A DNA stretch of 14,828 nt from Myxococcales bacterium (lineage in GTDB: Bacteria; Myxococcota_A; Bradymonadia; UBA4248), in contig SFMP01000049.1 in NCBI GenBank assembly GCA_004554395.1, positions 1-14,828 of the forward strand, in the 5' to 3' direction. Shown one piece after another: positions 5,594-12,401 of the stretch. The notes under the pieces are model-generated. The model made no database searches, was not told the DNA's origin, and saw only the letters and a program-made list of their open reading frames with translations. Numbering within the stretch: position 1 is the stretch's first letter; each line of letters starts with the position of its first letter. Made by a program: the position numbers and the translations under genes.

Positions 5594-7585
5594 CTACATT
5601 TCTTCGAGCACGTCGATGCTGAGCAATTCGAGCCCAGTCTTGAGCACGATGCCGATGGCGTCGACAAGCGCGAGCCGCGCTTTTTTGAGCGATTCATCGG
5701 TACAAGTCAAGATCGGGTGGCCCGCTTTATCGGTAAAGATAAAGGCAAACGTCTTGCAAAGGTTGAAGAGGTATTCGGCCATCTTGCCCGGATCTCGTGC
5801 ATCGGTCGCCCATTTGAGCGCCGTTTGAAACTGCATCAAAGTGAGCAAGAGTTTTTTCTCTTGCGGCGTTTTGAGCGCCGATAAGACTTGGTCATCGACG
5901 CCTTCGCCGTGGACATAGCCCGCTTTTCGCAATATCGATCGCGTTCGAGCATAGTTCATGAGGCAATATGCGCCCGTGCGCCCTTGGAGATCGAGCGATT
6001 TCTCGGGGTTAAACTCCATCCACGAAGCGGGCGTCACGTCGAGCAAATAGTATTTGAGCGCCGCCAAAGCTATCGTCAGGGCTCGGCGGTCGAATTCCGC
6101 GTCATCGGCTTGCGCATAATGTTCGCGATCCGACTTATTATCCATCAATTCCCGCACGAGCCGTGCCATTTCGGCGACGAGGTCGTCGGTGTCGACGACG
6201 GTGCCCTCGCGGCTCTTCATGCGCCCATTGGGCAACGTCACCATGCCATACGACAAGTGCTCGAAGCGACCTGCCAAATCGGGGCGCACGGCGCCCAATA
6301 TCCCAAATAAAACTTTGAAGTGGTGATTTTGTTCATCGGCGACGACGTAGATCATCCGATCGTAGGCATAATCTTTAAATCGCTCGATTGCCGTGCCAAT
6401 GTCTTGTGTAATGTAAATGCTCGTGCCATTCGAACGCAACACGATCTTTTCACCACTCAATCCAATGCGCGACAAATCAAATGCCGTGGCATTATCGGGG
6501 CGTTTGTAGAAAATTCCGTTCTTGAGCCCTTCTTCGATGATATCTTTGCCCAATCGATAAGTATCACTTTCAAAATACAACTTATCGAACGAAACGCCTA
6601 ATGTCTTGTACGTATCCATGAATCCATCGATGACCCAGCCGTTCATCTTCTTCCACAGCGCTCGAACCGTTTCATCGCCAGCTTCCCATTTGACCAACAA
6701 ATCGGTCGCCTGCTTGCCCAAATCGCTCACCGTATTGAAATACGCGTCTTTTTCGGCACTCTTGAACGTCGAAAACATGTCGGCAGGCGCTTTGCCCTTC
6801 TTTTTGCCCTCGGGCAAGGCGGCATAGGCGTCGATCGCCTTCTGTGCCTTGATCCCCGCTGGCGACGCCACAAACGCCTCAAACGCCGCTTTGCCCGCCT
6901 CCGATTCCAGCCACGTTTTGTATTCGGCTTGGAATGCCTTTTCGAACATGACGTAAAAATCGCCGACCATGTGATCGCCTTTTTTGCCCGCTTCTTGAGG
7001 CGTTATCCCGTTGCCATAGAGCATATACGACAACATCGATTTGCAAATGTGTATGCCGCGATCGTTGATAATGTTGACTTTGACGACGTCGTAACCACTC
7101 TTCTTGAGCAATCGCGATACGGATTCGCCGATGACGTTATTGCGCAAATGCCCCAAGTGCTGCGGCTTATTCGTATTTGGTGCCGAAAACTCGACGACAA
7201 TTCGTTCATTTTTCGGTTCTAACGAACCGAATTCAGTTCCGCGAGCGAGTATTTCGCCGACGACGATGCGCGACAGATTTGCCGCATCATACGTCATATT
7301 GACGTATGGACCGGCGGCAACGACGCTTTCGAAGACGGGCGATTTGCCCAGGATTTCTGCCAAACGCGACGCAATAACCGCCGGATTATTGCGCGATTTG
7401 TCGTCTAACGCCGCCAGCTTTCCGCGCAACGCAAAACAAGAAAACGCCACATCGCCCAGTGCATTTTCGGGGACTGCACTCAACGAAACATCGCTCGCGC
7501 CAAATTCTGCGCCACCCAATTCCACCACCGCCGAAGCGATGAGCTCTGAAATTTCCGACTGAAACTTTTCTACCGTCGACATCAT
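5594..7585 (-). CDS. argS: Arginyl-tRNA synthetase
   Basis: This 663-aa class I enzyme charges tRNA-Arg with arginine. It has an N-terminal tRNA-recognition (Add-1) domain, the HIGH-type motif HLGH at 143-146 in PQHLGHLRNN, and a degenerate KMSKS-like motif MKSREG at 456-461, which is common in ArgRS. A C-terminal DALR anticodon-binding domain follows (YCLMNYARTRSILRK). Most bacterial ArgRS are about 550-600 aa; the extra length is an Ala/Lys/Glu-rich insertion at about residues 218-290, between GDHMVGDFYVMFE and LLVKWEAGDETV. Two adjacent ATG codons start the gene (7585 and 7582). GGAAG at 7591-7587 is only 1 nt from the first, so the second ATG is the more likely start. A promoter candidate lies at 7607-7635. 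recO follows after 21 bp, suggesting an argS-recO operon. Confidence 0.97.
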   Translation of the reverse strand: MMSTVEKFQSEISELIASAVVELGGAEFGASDVSLSAVPENALGDVAFSCFALRGKLAALDDKSRNNPAVIASRLAEILGKSPVFESVVAAGPYVNMTYDAANLSRIVVGEILARGTEFGSLEPKNERIVVEFSAPNTNKPQHLGHLRNNVIGESVSRLLKKSGYDVVKVNIINDRGIHICKSMLSYMLYGNGITPQEAGKKGDHMVGDFYVMFEKAFQAEYKTWLESEAGKAAFEAFVASPAGIKAQKAIDAYAALPEGKKKGKAPADMFSTFKSAEKDAYFNTVSDLGKQATDLLVKWEAGDETVRALWKKMNGWVIDGFMDTYKTLGVSFDKLYFESDTYRLGKDIIEEGLKNGIFYKRPDNATAFDLSRIGLSGEKIVLRSNGTSIYITQDIGTAIERFKDYAYDRMIYVVADEQNHHFKVLFGILGAVRPDLAGRFEHLSYGMVTLPNGRMKSREGTVVDTDDLVAEMARLVRELMDNKSDREHYAQADDAEFDRRALTIALAALKYYLLDVTPASWMEFNPEKSLDLQGRTGAYCLMNYARTRSILRKAGYVHGEGVDDQVLSALKTPQEKKLLLTLMQFQTALKWATDARDPGKMAEYLFNLCKTFAFIFTDKAGHPILTCTDESLKKARLALVDAIGIVLKTGLELLSIDVLEEM

Positions 7586-7606
7586 TCTTCCAATTTCGTT
7601 CCCAAG

Positions 7607-7635
7607 TCTATATCCAATGCGATGCGCTCCATCAA
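7607..7635 (-). promoter_or_regulatory. Candidate sigma-70 promoter for argS
   Basis: Read on the minus strand, TTGATG (7635-7630, 4 of 6 to the -35 consensus) is followed by a 17-bp spacer and TATAGA (7612-7607, 4 of 6 to the -10 consensus). The predicted transcription start is near 7600, leaving a leader of about 15 nt that still includes the GGAAG Shine-Dalgarno. Spacing and position support it; the boxes themselves are only moderate matches. Confidence 0.45.
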
Positions 7636-7678
7636 AAAATCAAAAACGCCACGCGCGCGCCACCAGCGACGCTCATTC

Positions 7679-7727
7679 GATGCGCCTGTGTAGCACAAAT
7701 GCGCATCTGTAATAGATTTTATGCGCA
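7679..7727. promoter_or_regulatory. ATGCGC boxes and inverted repeat in divergent intergenic region
   Basis: GATGCGC (7679-7685) and GCGCATC (7701-7707) form an inverted repeat, with a nested TGTG/CACA stem (7687-7690, 7694-7697). ATGCGC recurs at 7680, 7699 and 7721; the last two are 22 bp apart as ATGCGCA direct repeats, about two helical turns. The position between divergently transcribed argS and the lipoprotein gene is where an operator would be expected. A weak -10-like GATAAT lies at 7736-7741 on the plus strand. Binding protein unknown. Confidence 0.35.
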
Positions 7728-7766
7728 AAATGCACGATAATTCTTAGCATCGTCCCGATTCCCCGC

Positions 7767-7794
7767 CCCCATATCCCCACCCCCATATCCCCAC
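7767..7794. repeat. Two 14-bp C-rich tandem repeats
   Basis: CCCCATATCCCCAC occurs at 7767-7780 and again at 7781-7794, with a degenerate continuation up to CCCCATATATAAGG at about 7813-7826. The tract is almost G-free on the plus strand and lies just upstream of the lipoprotein start, probably in its leader. It ends at the AAGGA Shine-Dalgarno (7823-7827). Confidence 0.7.
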
Positions 7795-7833
7795 CGCACA
7801 CATCCCACACATCCCCATATATAAGGATACGCC

Positions 7834-9210
7834 ATGAAACCCTACGCGCTCTACATCGCTTCTGCATTCCTATTCACCACAATTTCGGGCTGCGCCGAAG
7901 GCGTCGACAATCCCAGCCTCCCCAACGACCAAAATCAAAACCAAGGAAATCAAGGTAACCAAAACCAAGGAAATCAAGGTAACCAAAACCAAGGAAACCA
8001 AGGTAACCAAAACCAAGGAAACCAAGGTAACCAAAACCAAGGAAATCAAAACGCATCTGACGAATCGATCGCCCGCGCTCGCATCGCCCAAACCGTCTCG
8101 ACCGAAAAAGCCTTCAACGACATCGCCTATTCCAACGGTTTTCCCGTCATCACCTCCGAAAACTCCGTCATATTCATGCACTGGCACGACGGCGGGTCAT
8201 GGGCCGTCGCCGGCGGCCTCAACAATTGGACCCCACAACCCATGACCCAACAAGGCGACATCTGGTACGCCGAACTCCCCATCCCCGACGGACTCACCGA
8301 TCTCGGCTACAAATTCGTCAACACTGCCAACGACCAACAAACCTACGTCGCCGACCCCTGGGCTCTGCGCTACACACACGACGAATACGGCGAAATCTCC
8401 TATATTTCCGCTCCGCCCAAGCCCCACATCATGCGCTGGAATAACTTCAGTAGCCCCCAAAAACTCGCCACGCGCGCCATCCGCGCCTACGTTCCCAACA
8501 CACCACCGCCCTACGACGTCATCTACGCACACGACGGGCAAAACCTCTTCGGCGACTCAACGGTAACCTGGGACCTCCCCACCGCCCTAGCCTCCACATC
8601 CGCCAACATCCTCGTCGTCGGCATCGACAACTCCACCGACCGATTCGCCGAATACACCCACGTCGACGATACCATCGAATTCGCCGGCCAAACGCTCCAC
8701 GTCACCGCAAACGGCGACAACTACGCCGCCTTCGTCGAAACGACCGTCCGCCCATTCATCGAATCGAAATTCCAAACGACTGCCAAAGCCGGCCTCATGG
8801 GCTCATCCCTCGGCGGCCTCATCAGCCTCTACATCGCACACCTCTACCCCAACCGCTACAAAGCCGTCCTAGCCCTCTCCCCAACGACCGCATGGGGCGA
8901 CTTCTCCGCACACAACCCGACCATCGCCTCACTCTACCAAGCCGCCGACCACCGTTCCACCGTCATCTACGTCGATTCAGGCGGATCCGCCGGTTCGGGC
9001 TGCAAAAACTCCCCTCAAGACGCCATCGAAGACGAAAACTCGCGCGACAACTACTGCTACACCAAAGCATTCGCCGACGCCCTATACACCATCGGCTACG
9101 AATACGACAAAGACCTCTTCCACTGGCACGAACCCGGCGCACAACACAACGAGGCGGCATGGGCGGCTCGCGTCAGTCGCCCACTAAAAATCTTCTCCGA
9201 AATCAAATAG
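7834..9210 (+). CDS. Secreted lipoprotein esterase: CBM48-like module plus esterase-D-type hydrolase
   Basis: This 458-aa exported protein starts with a lipoprotein signal peptide whose lipobox ISGC places the lipidated cysteine at residue 20. Residues 33-73 are a low-complexity linker of repeated NQNQGNQG. Residues about 110-192 resemble a CBM48/glycogen-binding (early-set) module (WAVAGGLNNWTPQPM, later WYAELPIPDGL, YKFV, YVADPWA). From about 205 to the end is an alpha/beta hydrolase of the esterase D / Fes type: HDGQNLF at 233-239, nucleophile S325 in GSSLGG, probable acid D381 and histidine H438 in GAQHNE. This arrangement resembles enterochelin/trilactone esterases and feruloyl or acetylxylan esterases, so an ester linked to a siderophore or polysaccharide is a reasonable substrate guess. 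Two cysteines (C390, C408) may form a disulfide. AAGGA at 7823-7827 supports the ATG. Third codon positions are very C-rich compared with rel. It is flanked by repeats on both sides and appears monocistronic. Confidence 0.92.
   Translation: MKPYALYIASAFLFTTISGCAEGVDNPSLPNDQNQNQGNQGNQNQGNQGNQNQGNQGNQNQGNQGNQNQGNQNASDESIARARIAQTVSTEKAFNDIAYSNGFPVITSENSVIFMHWHDGGSWAVAGGLNNWTPQPMTQQGDIWYAELPIPDGLTDLGYKFVNTANDQQTYVADPWALRYTHDEYGEISYISAPPKPHIMRWNNFSSPQKLATRAIRAYVPNTPPPYDVIYAHDGQNLFGDSTVTWDLPTALASTSANILVVGIDNSTDRFAEYTHVDDTIEFAGQTLHVTANGDNYAAFVETTVRPFIESKFQTTAKAGLMGSSLGGLISLYIAHLYPNRYKAVLALSPTTAWGDFSAHNPTIASLYQAADHRSTVIYVDSGGSAGSGCKNSPQDAIEDENSRDNYCYTKAFADALYTIGYEYDKDLFHWHEPGAQHNEAAWAARVSRPLKIFSEIK
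7933..8049 (+). repeat. 24-bp in-frame tandem repeat encoding Asn/Gln/Gly linker
   Basis: About 4.9 copies of a 24-bp unit start at 7933, 7957, 7981, 8005 and 8029. Copies are nearly identical at DNA level, differing mainly by AAT/AAC in one asparagine codon, so they arose by recent duplication or are kept uniform by slippage. They encode NQNQGNQG repeats that separate the lipid anchor from the CBM48-like module. Unit number is expected to vary between strains without shifting the reading frame. Confidence 0.95.
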
Positions 9211-9221
9211 TTAGAAATTGT

Positions 9222-9254
9222 CCCCAGCGATTGCGCAAGCGCAATACGCTGGGG
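9222..9254 (-). repeat. Long hairpin with one-base bulge, variant of the hairpin family
   Basis: CCCCAGCG (9222-9229) pairs with CGCTGGGG (9247-9254) and ATTGCGC (9230-9236) with GCGCAAT (9239-9245), around an AA loop, leaving A9246 unpaired. Read on the minus strand, the bulge falls within CGTATTG, the same sequence that surrounds the bulged G in the elements at 116-141 and 9256-9368. It lies 11 bp after the esterase stop codon; neither flank is T-rich, so termination would not be of the intrinsic U-tract type. Confidence 0.75.
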
Positions 9255-9255
9255 G

Positions 9256-9368
9256 TTGCGCTATCTCGCGCTCTGCGCTCAATACGCGCAACTTTCGCCC
9301 TATTTCGCCCACAGGGCTCAATACGGGCTCTAGGTCGCCCTATTTCGCCCGCGGGGCTCAATACGGGC
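9256..9368 (-). repeat. Array of three bulged-G / tandem-GA hairpins, minus orientation
   Basis: Three hairpins have the architecture of the array at 3-141, read on the minus strand. At 9256-9291 the outer stem is TTGCGC/GCGCAA, the bulged G is opposite C9285, then TATT pairs with GATA (one wobble), then GA/GA, inner GCGC/GCGC and loop AGA. At 9297-9328 the outer stem is GCCC/GGGC, bulged G (C9324), TATT/AATA, GA/GA, inner GCCC/GGGC and loop TGT. At 9337-9368 the same architecture recurs with loop CGC, exactly 40 bp on. Linkers between elements are 5-8 nt. Outer and inner stems differ from those at 3-141 by paired changes while the bulge and GA steps are kept. The flanking genes are transcribed on the opposite strand. 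Confidence 0.9.
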
Positions 9369-9377
9369 TCTGCCGCC

Positions 9378-9485
9378 GCGCGCCACAACATGGCGCGCTC
9401 CCCCCCCTCGCCAGATTTATCACATCTGCCGCAGGCAGATGTCTATTCCCCCTCGCCATTTATGGAGAGGGGGGGCCGACAGGCC
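9378..9485. repeat. Cluster of four further hairpins (9378-9398, 9422-9442, 9448-9473, 9474-9485)
   Basis: GCGCGCCA (9378-9385) pairs with TGGCGCGC (9391-9398) around CAACA. ACATCTGCC (9422-9430) pairs perfectly with GGCAGATGT (9434-9442) around GCA. CCCCCTC, a mismatched G, then CCA (9448-9458) pairs with TGG, a mismatched A, then GAGGGGG (9463-9473) around TTTA. GGCC (9474-9477) pairs with GGCC (9482-9485) around GACA, followed by a G-run and TGAGGTC. The last two together resemble intergenic palindromes of the CCCTCTCC...GGAGAGGG...GGGTGAGG kind seen in many bacterial genomes. No gene is supported between 9211 and 9640. Confidence 0.75.
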
Positions 9486-9550
9486 GGGGGTGAGGTCAAA
9501 AAAACACTAAAACGATGTCCGATCTCCGAAACGCAAAACATCTTTATTCC

Positions 9551-9579
9551 TTTACGAAAATCGCCAGATCGAGTAATCT
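9551..9579 (+). promoter_or_regulatory. Weak promoter candidate for the three-gene cluster
   Basis: TTTACG (9551-9556, 4 of 6) and TAATCT (9574-9579, 3 of 6) are separated by 17 bp, 61 bp upstream of the ATG at 9641. The surrounding 60 bp are AT-rich in contrast to the hairpin cluster before them. The boxes are poor matches and other placements are possible. Confidence 0.25.
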
Positions 9580-9640
9580 AAATCTATTCTTCGCATGATG
9601 CCAAATTGGGCGGTGACCACACAGTGAGGGTATTTCAGCG

Positions 9641-11419
9641 ATGCAAATCACGGAAATAAAGAAGGGTACAAGGGTTTCGGACGACATTCGCACCGATTCT
9701 TTTCTAGAGTTGTCGGGCGACGTCGCCCAATACCTCGCCTCGGACGATACCTACGGGCACGCCCTGCTCCACATCATGCCCGCCGAGGGCCACGACGAAG
9801 AGGCACTCAAAAAGACGGCGCAATTCCAAAGCGAAACACTACACAACGAAGTTCGCTGCGGCAAATACGACGACACTATCTTCTTTTCCGAGCCTTTCCC
9901 CCTCGGCGAATTCATGTTCGAATGGCTCGAACGACGCGAACGCGTCGCCATTGCCGAGGCAATTAAGCGCATCATTAAACTCTTGCACGTTTTGCAGAAA
10001 GCCCACGAAAATCAAATTTTCCACGGGCATATCACGCCAAAGACGATTTTAATGCAACGTACAAGCGATGCTTTCGAACTTCGAATCATGGGGCTCGGCG
10101 TTGCCCAAGCGCTCCCAAAAGGCGAACAACTCAACATCGATTGGTTCGATTACACATTCGACCTCGAAGGCATGACGCCGCAAGCCGTCGATATCTACGG
10201 CACGGCCATCGTCCTCATGGGGCTCGTCAGCGGCGAGCAAGGCATCGATAACTTCGAGGCAACTGGCTTGCTCCCACCCATTTTCCGCGGCGGCATATTG
10301 CAACAAGCCATGGAACGCGCCCTCGCTTTGCGCATCGATACATACTCCGAAGTCCTCACCTTTACCCAAGACCTCGAAGCTTCGCTCCTCGAAATCGACG
10401 CCAAAGAAGGAGAGGTCTACGTCGGCGACCTCGTCGGCTTCGAATCGGCCATCAAAAGCCTAGCCAGCATCTCCGAAGAACACCACGCCATACACGAAAA
10501 TTCTGGCATCTGGAGCTCGCTCGTCAACACGCTCGAGCAAGAAGAACGATCAAGCCTACTCTACTCGCTTACATCGCTCACCAGTATCAAAGCTATCGAT
10601 AAAGAAGCCACCGACGACGATGAAGAAGATGTCACGTGCATCAGCACGATTCCCCAATCGGTTCTCGGGCTACGCCGCATCAAATCGTCGCATGCCTCGG
10701 GCGACGTCGCCGCACTCGTCGACGAGAAAACACACGTCTCCAAAACCGAGATTCCACAAGCAAGCGACGATTCACCTCGCGAAAAGACGACGCCTTCGAC
10801 CCCTGCTCCCCAAAAACCGATCGACGTCGATACGCGAACATCGCAAGATAAATTAGCCGAAATCCAAAATCTCGAGTCCCAGATCAAAACCGACGATGGC
10901 GACGAAGACGATGCCCCGACGCGCGTCGTCCAACGACCGAATTATATTTCGATCCGCGTGCCATCGTCCGAACACGATTCAGACTCACTCAAAAAAGCCG
11001 CCGAATCTTCGGCAATCGACGGCGAAGCCGCCCCCCAAATCTCGCCCCTCGAGGCGATGAAAGATCGCATTGCAAAGGCAACTGTCATAGAACATGCCGG
11101 CATAATCAAACCCGACGTATTCTACGACACAGGCGAAGACCCCGAAGAAGCGATCGATACACCAAGCGACGAGTCGCAAAATGGCGACGCGCAAGCCAGT
11201 GACACACCAGAAATGCCACAACCGCGCCGCACAGAACAGCCCAAGCCGCGATCGACACAGCCCAATGCCCTCGAAGAAATGACCGAATCGGCTCGACAAC
11301 TCAAAGCGGCTAACGACGCCTTGCGCAAAAAGGCCACTCTCCTCAAAAAAGCCATCGTCGGCATACTCGTTTTCATCGTCGTCGTGCTCCTCATCCTCAT
11401 CGCCTTCAAAAAGTGGTAG
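9641..11419 (+). CDS. Tail-anchored pseudokinase (degenerate Ser/Thr kinase fold)
   Basis: Residues about 20-275 of this 592-aa protein resemble a eukaryotic-type Ser/Thr kinase that has lost its chemistry. The catalytic loop, normally HRDxKPxN, reads HGHITPKTI at 128-136, so the catalytic aspartate is gone. The DFG segment is replaced by MGLG at 150-153, and no VAIK-type lysine is evident in the N-lobe (ALLHIMPAEG). The C-lobe is recognisable (VDIYGTAIVLMGLVSG, then ALRIDTYSEVLTFTQDL, compare the usual sites DIYSLGVILYELLTG and P..R..S..E). Residues about 330-540 are acidic, proline-containing and probably disordered. A short coiled coil (about 540-568) leads into one C-terminal TM helix at about 571-589 ending KKW, leaving the kinase domain cytoplasmic. 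GAGG at 9626-9629 is a distant Shine-Dalgarno. Its last 7 bp overlap the next gene's GTG start. Likely a scaffold or sensor rather than an enzyme. Confidence 0.85.
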   Translation: MQITEIKKGTRVSDDIRTDSFLELSGDVAQYLASDDTYGHALLHIMPAEGHDEEALKKTAQFQSETLHNEVRCGKYDDTIFFSEPFPLGEFMFEWLERRERVAIAEAIKRIIKLLHVLQKAHENQIFHGHITPKTILMQRTSDAFELRIMGLGVAQALPKGEQLNIDWFDYTFDLEGMTPQAVDIYGTAIVLMGLVSGEQGIDNFEATGLLPPIFRGGILQQAMERALALRIDTYSEVLTFTQDLEASLLEIDAKEGEVYVGDLVGFESAIKSLASISEEHHAIHENSGIWSSLVNTLEQEERSSLLYSLTSLTSIKAIDKEATDDDEEDVTCISTIPQSVLGLRRIKSSHASGDVAALVDEKTHVSKTEIPQASDDSPREKTTPSTPAPQKPIDVDTRTSQDKLAEIQNLESQIKTDDGDEDDAPTRVVQRPNYISIRVPSSEHDSDSLKKAAESSAIDGEAAPQISPLEAMKDRIAKATVIEHAGIIKPDVFYDTGEDPEEAIDTPSDESQNGDAQASDTPEMPQPRRTEQPKPRSTQPNALEEMTESARQLKAANDALRKKATLLKKAIVGILVFIVVVLLILIAFKKW

Positions 11420-12378
11420 TTTTGCACCGATGTTTTGCTAGGGCGCGATATTGGCTCGAATTTGCCGTATTTTGCGCGGCAATGGTGCTTGCGACGCCTG
11501 CACGCGCCCAGCAAATCGACGATTCGCCCCACTCTATTGCCGCGTGCAGTGCGCACCCCGAATGGGCTTTTTGCAATGACGCTTGGAATGGACTCGCGAC
11601 TTTTGCCCAAATCGTCGACAAGTCTTTTCAACGCCCTTGTTTCGCGCAAATCGGCGCCGACCGCAACGATACAGACCTAGCGCACCCAATTTGCGCCAAT
11701 GCGCCCATCGAATTGTGGGTCGCCCCGCGCCATGCGCATTCTGGCGATTTCATCAAACGCGCCAAAATGGGCAAGCAAATCATCGTCTTCGACAAAGGCG
11801 ATCTATCGGCACAAATCTACAAAGATGTCGAAGCCTCATCGCTCGATGCCAAACCATCGTGGCACATCAATGCAAACGAAGCCTTGCCCGTCATCGAACT
11901 GGCTACGCCATGGCCCAGCAACGATATATTGCCCACGCCTATCCGCATCGCCTGGAATCATCCAGATCCCATACGCGACCAAAACCGCGATATCTACGCA
12001 TTCCAGGCGACTTTTCCTCATTCATCGGCACGAGATGCGCTCTCGGCGGGGTCTTTAACCGTCTTCCGCGACGAAAGCCTCCCCATCGAACTCATGCTCC
12101 AAACGCTCGACAATCGCATTTGGATGGAATACGTCTTCAAACATATATGTCCCGATCCGCCGTGCCGCATCGACGTCTATGCGCCATATACAGATTATTC
12201 GGAATTATCGAAAAATACCGAATATAATTCTACGCTCTCAGAATTATTGCGTTCTCTCGACAAATTGAAATCAGAATTGTCGCCGATTCCTTGGCACGTC
12301 GTCATAGCCATTGCGCTCAGTTTCTGGATTGGCATTATCATTTTTATTATCATTCCGCCGCGCCGTCCGCGCGCGTAA
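11413..12378 (+). CDS. Membrane-anchored periplasmic protein, DUF4350-like
   Basis: This 321-aa protein has an N-terminal signal peptide (hydrophobic FAVFCAAMVLATPARA, probable cleavage before QQ) and one C-terminal TM helix (WHVVIAIALSFWIGIIIFIII) ending in PPRRPRA. The ~260-aa domain between should face the periplasm. The segment IELWVAPRHAHSGDFIKRAKMGKQIIVFDKGD resembles the DUF4350 / GATase-like fold, in which a strand is followed by a helix ending in a basic/Gly turn and a second strand; several paired cysteines are present. The match is by eye and moderate. The GTG at 11413 overlaps the pseudokinase stop codon, implying translational coupling; a TTG at 11422 is the only other early start, and no Shine-Dalgarno is visible for either. 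The next gene starts 23 bp downstream. Role unknown; envelope function in concert with its neighbours is inferred. Confidence 0.85.
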   Translation: MVVLHRCFARARYWLEFAVFCAAMVLATPARAQQIDDSPHSIAACSAHPEWAFCNDAWNGLATFAQIVDKSFQRPCFAQIGADRNDTDLAHPICANAPIELWVAPRHAHSGDFIKRAKMGKQIIVFDKGDLSAQIYKDVEASSLDAKPSWHINANEALPVIELATPWPSNDILPTPIRIAWNHPDPIRDQNRDIYAFQATFPHSSARDALSAGSLTVFRDESLPIELMLQTLDNRIWMEYVFKHICPDPPCRIDVYAPYTDYSELSKNTEYNSTLSELLRSLDKLKSELSPIPWHVVIAIALSFWIGIIIFIIIPPRRPRA

Positions 12379-12401
12379 TCGATCTTTTTCAGTCGTTTGC
12401 C

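Noticed and set aside
7870..8187. Minus-strand open frame of hydrophobic Leu/Val repeats opposite the lipoprotein linker
   Set aside because: It is the complement of the Asn/Gln/Gly-coding 24-bp repeats; the apparent TM-like repeats are an artefact of the repeat's composition.
9222..9254. Intrinsic terminator of the esterase gene
   Set aside because: The stem is strong, but it is followed by GTTGCGC on the plus strand and ACAATTTC on the minus strand, without a T-run; kept as a repeat-family hairpin instead.
8892..9581. Open plus-strand frame of about 229 codons running from within the esterase gene into the hairpin region
   Set aside because: The first half is Arg/Pro-rich out-of-frame translation of the esterase gene and the rest is translation of hairpin repeats; no Shine-Dalgarno or domain.
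12291..12401. N-terminal extension of the large repeat protein to a TTG start
   Set aside because: It overlaps the preceding gene's C-terminal TM segment in another frame and encodes His/Arg-rich sequence; the ATG at 12402 sits right before the signal anchor.
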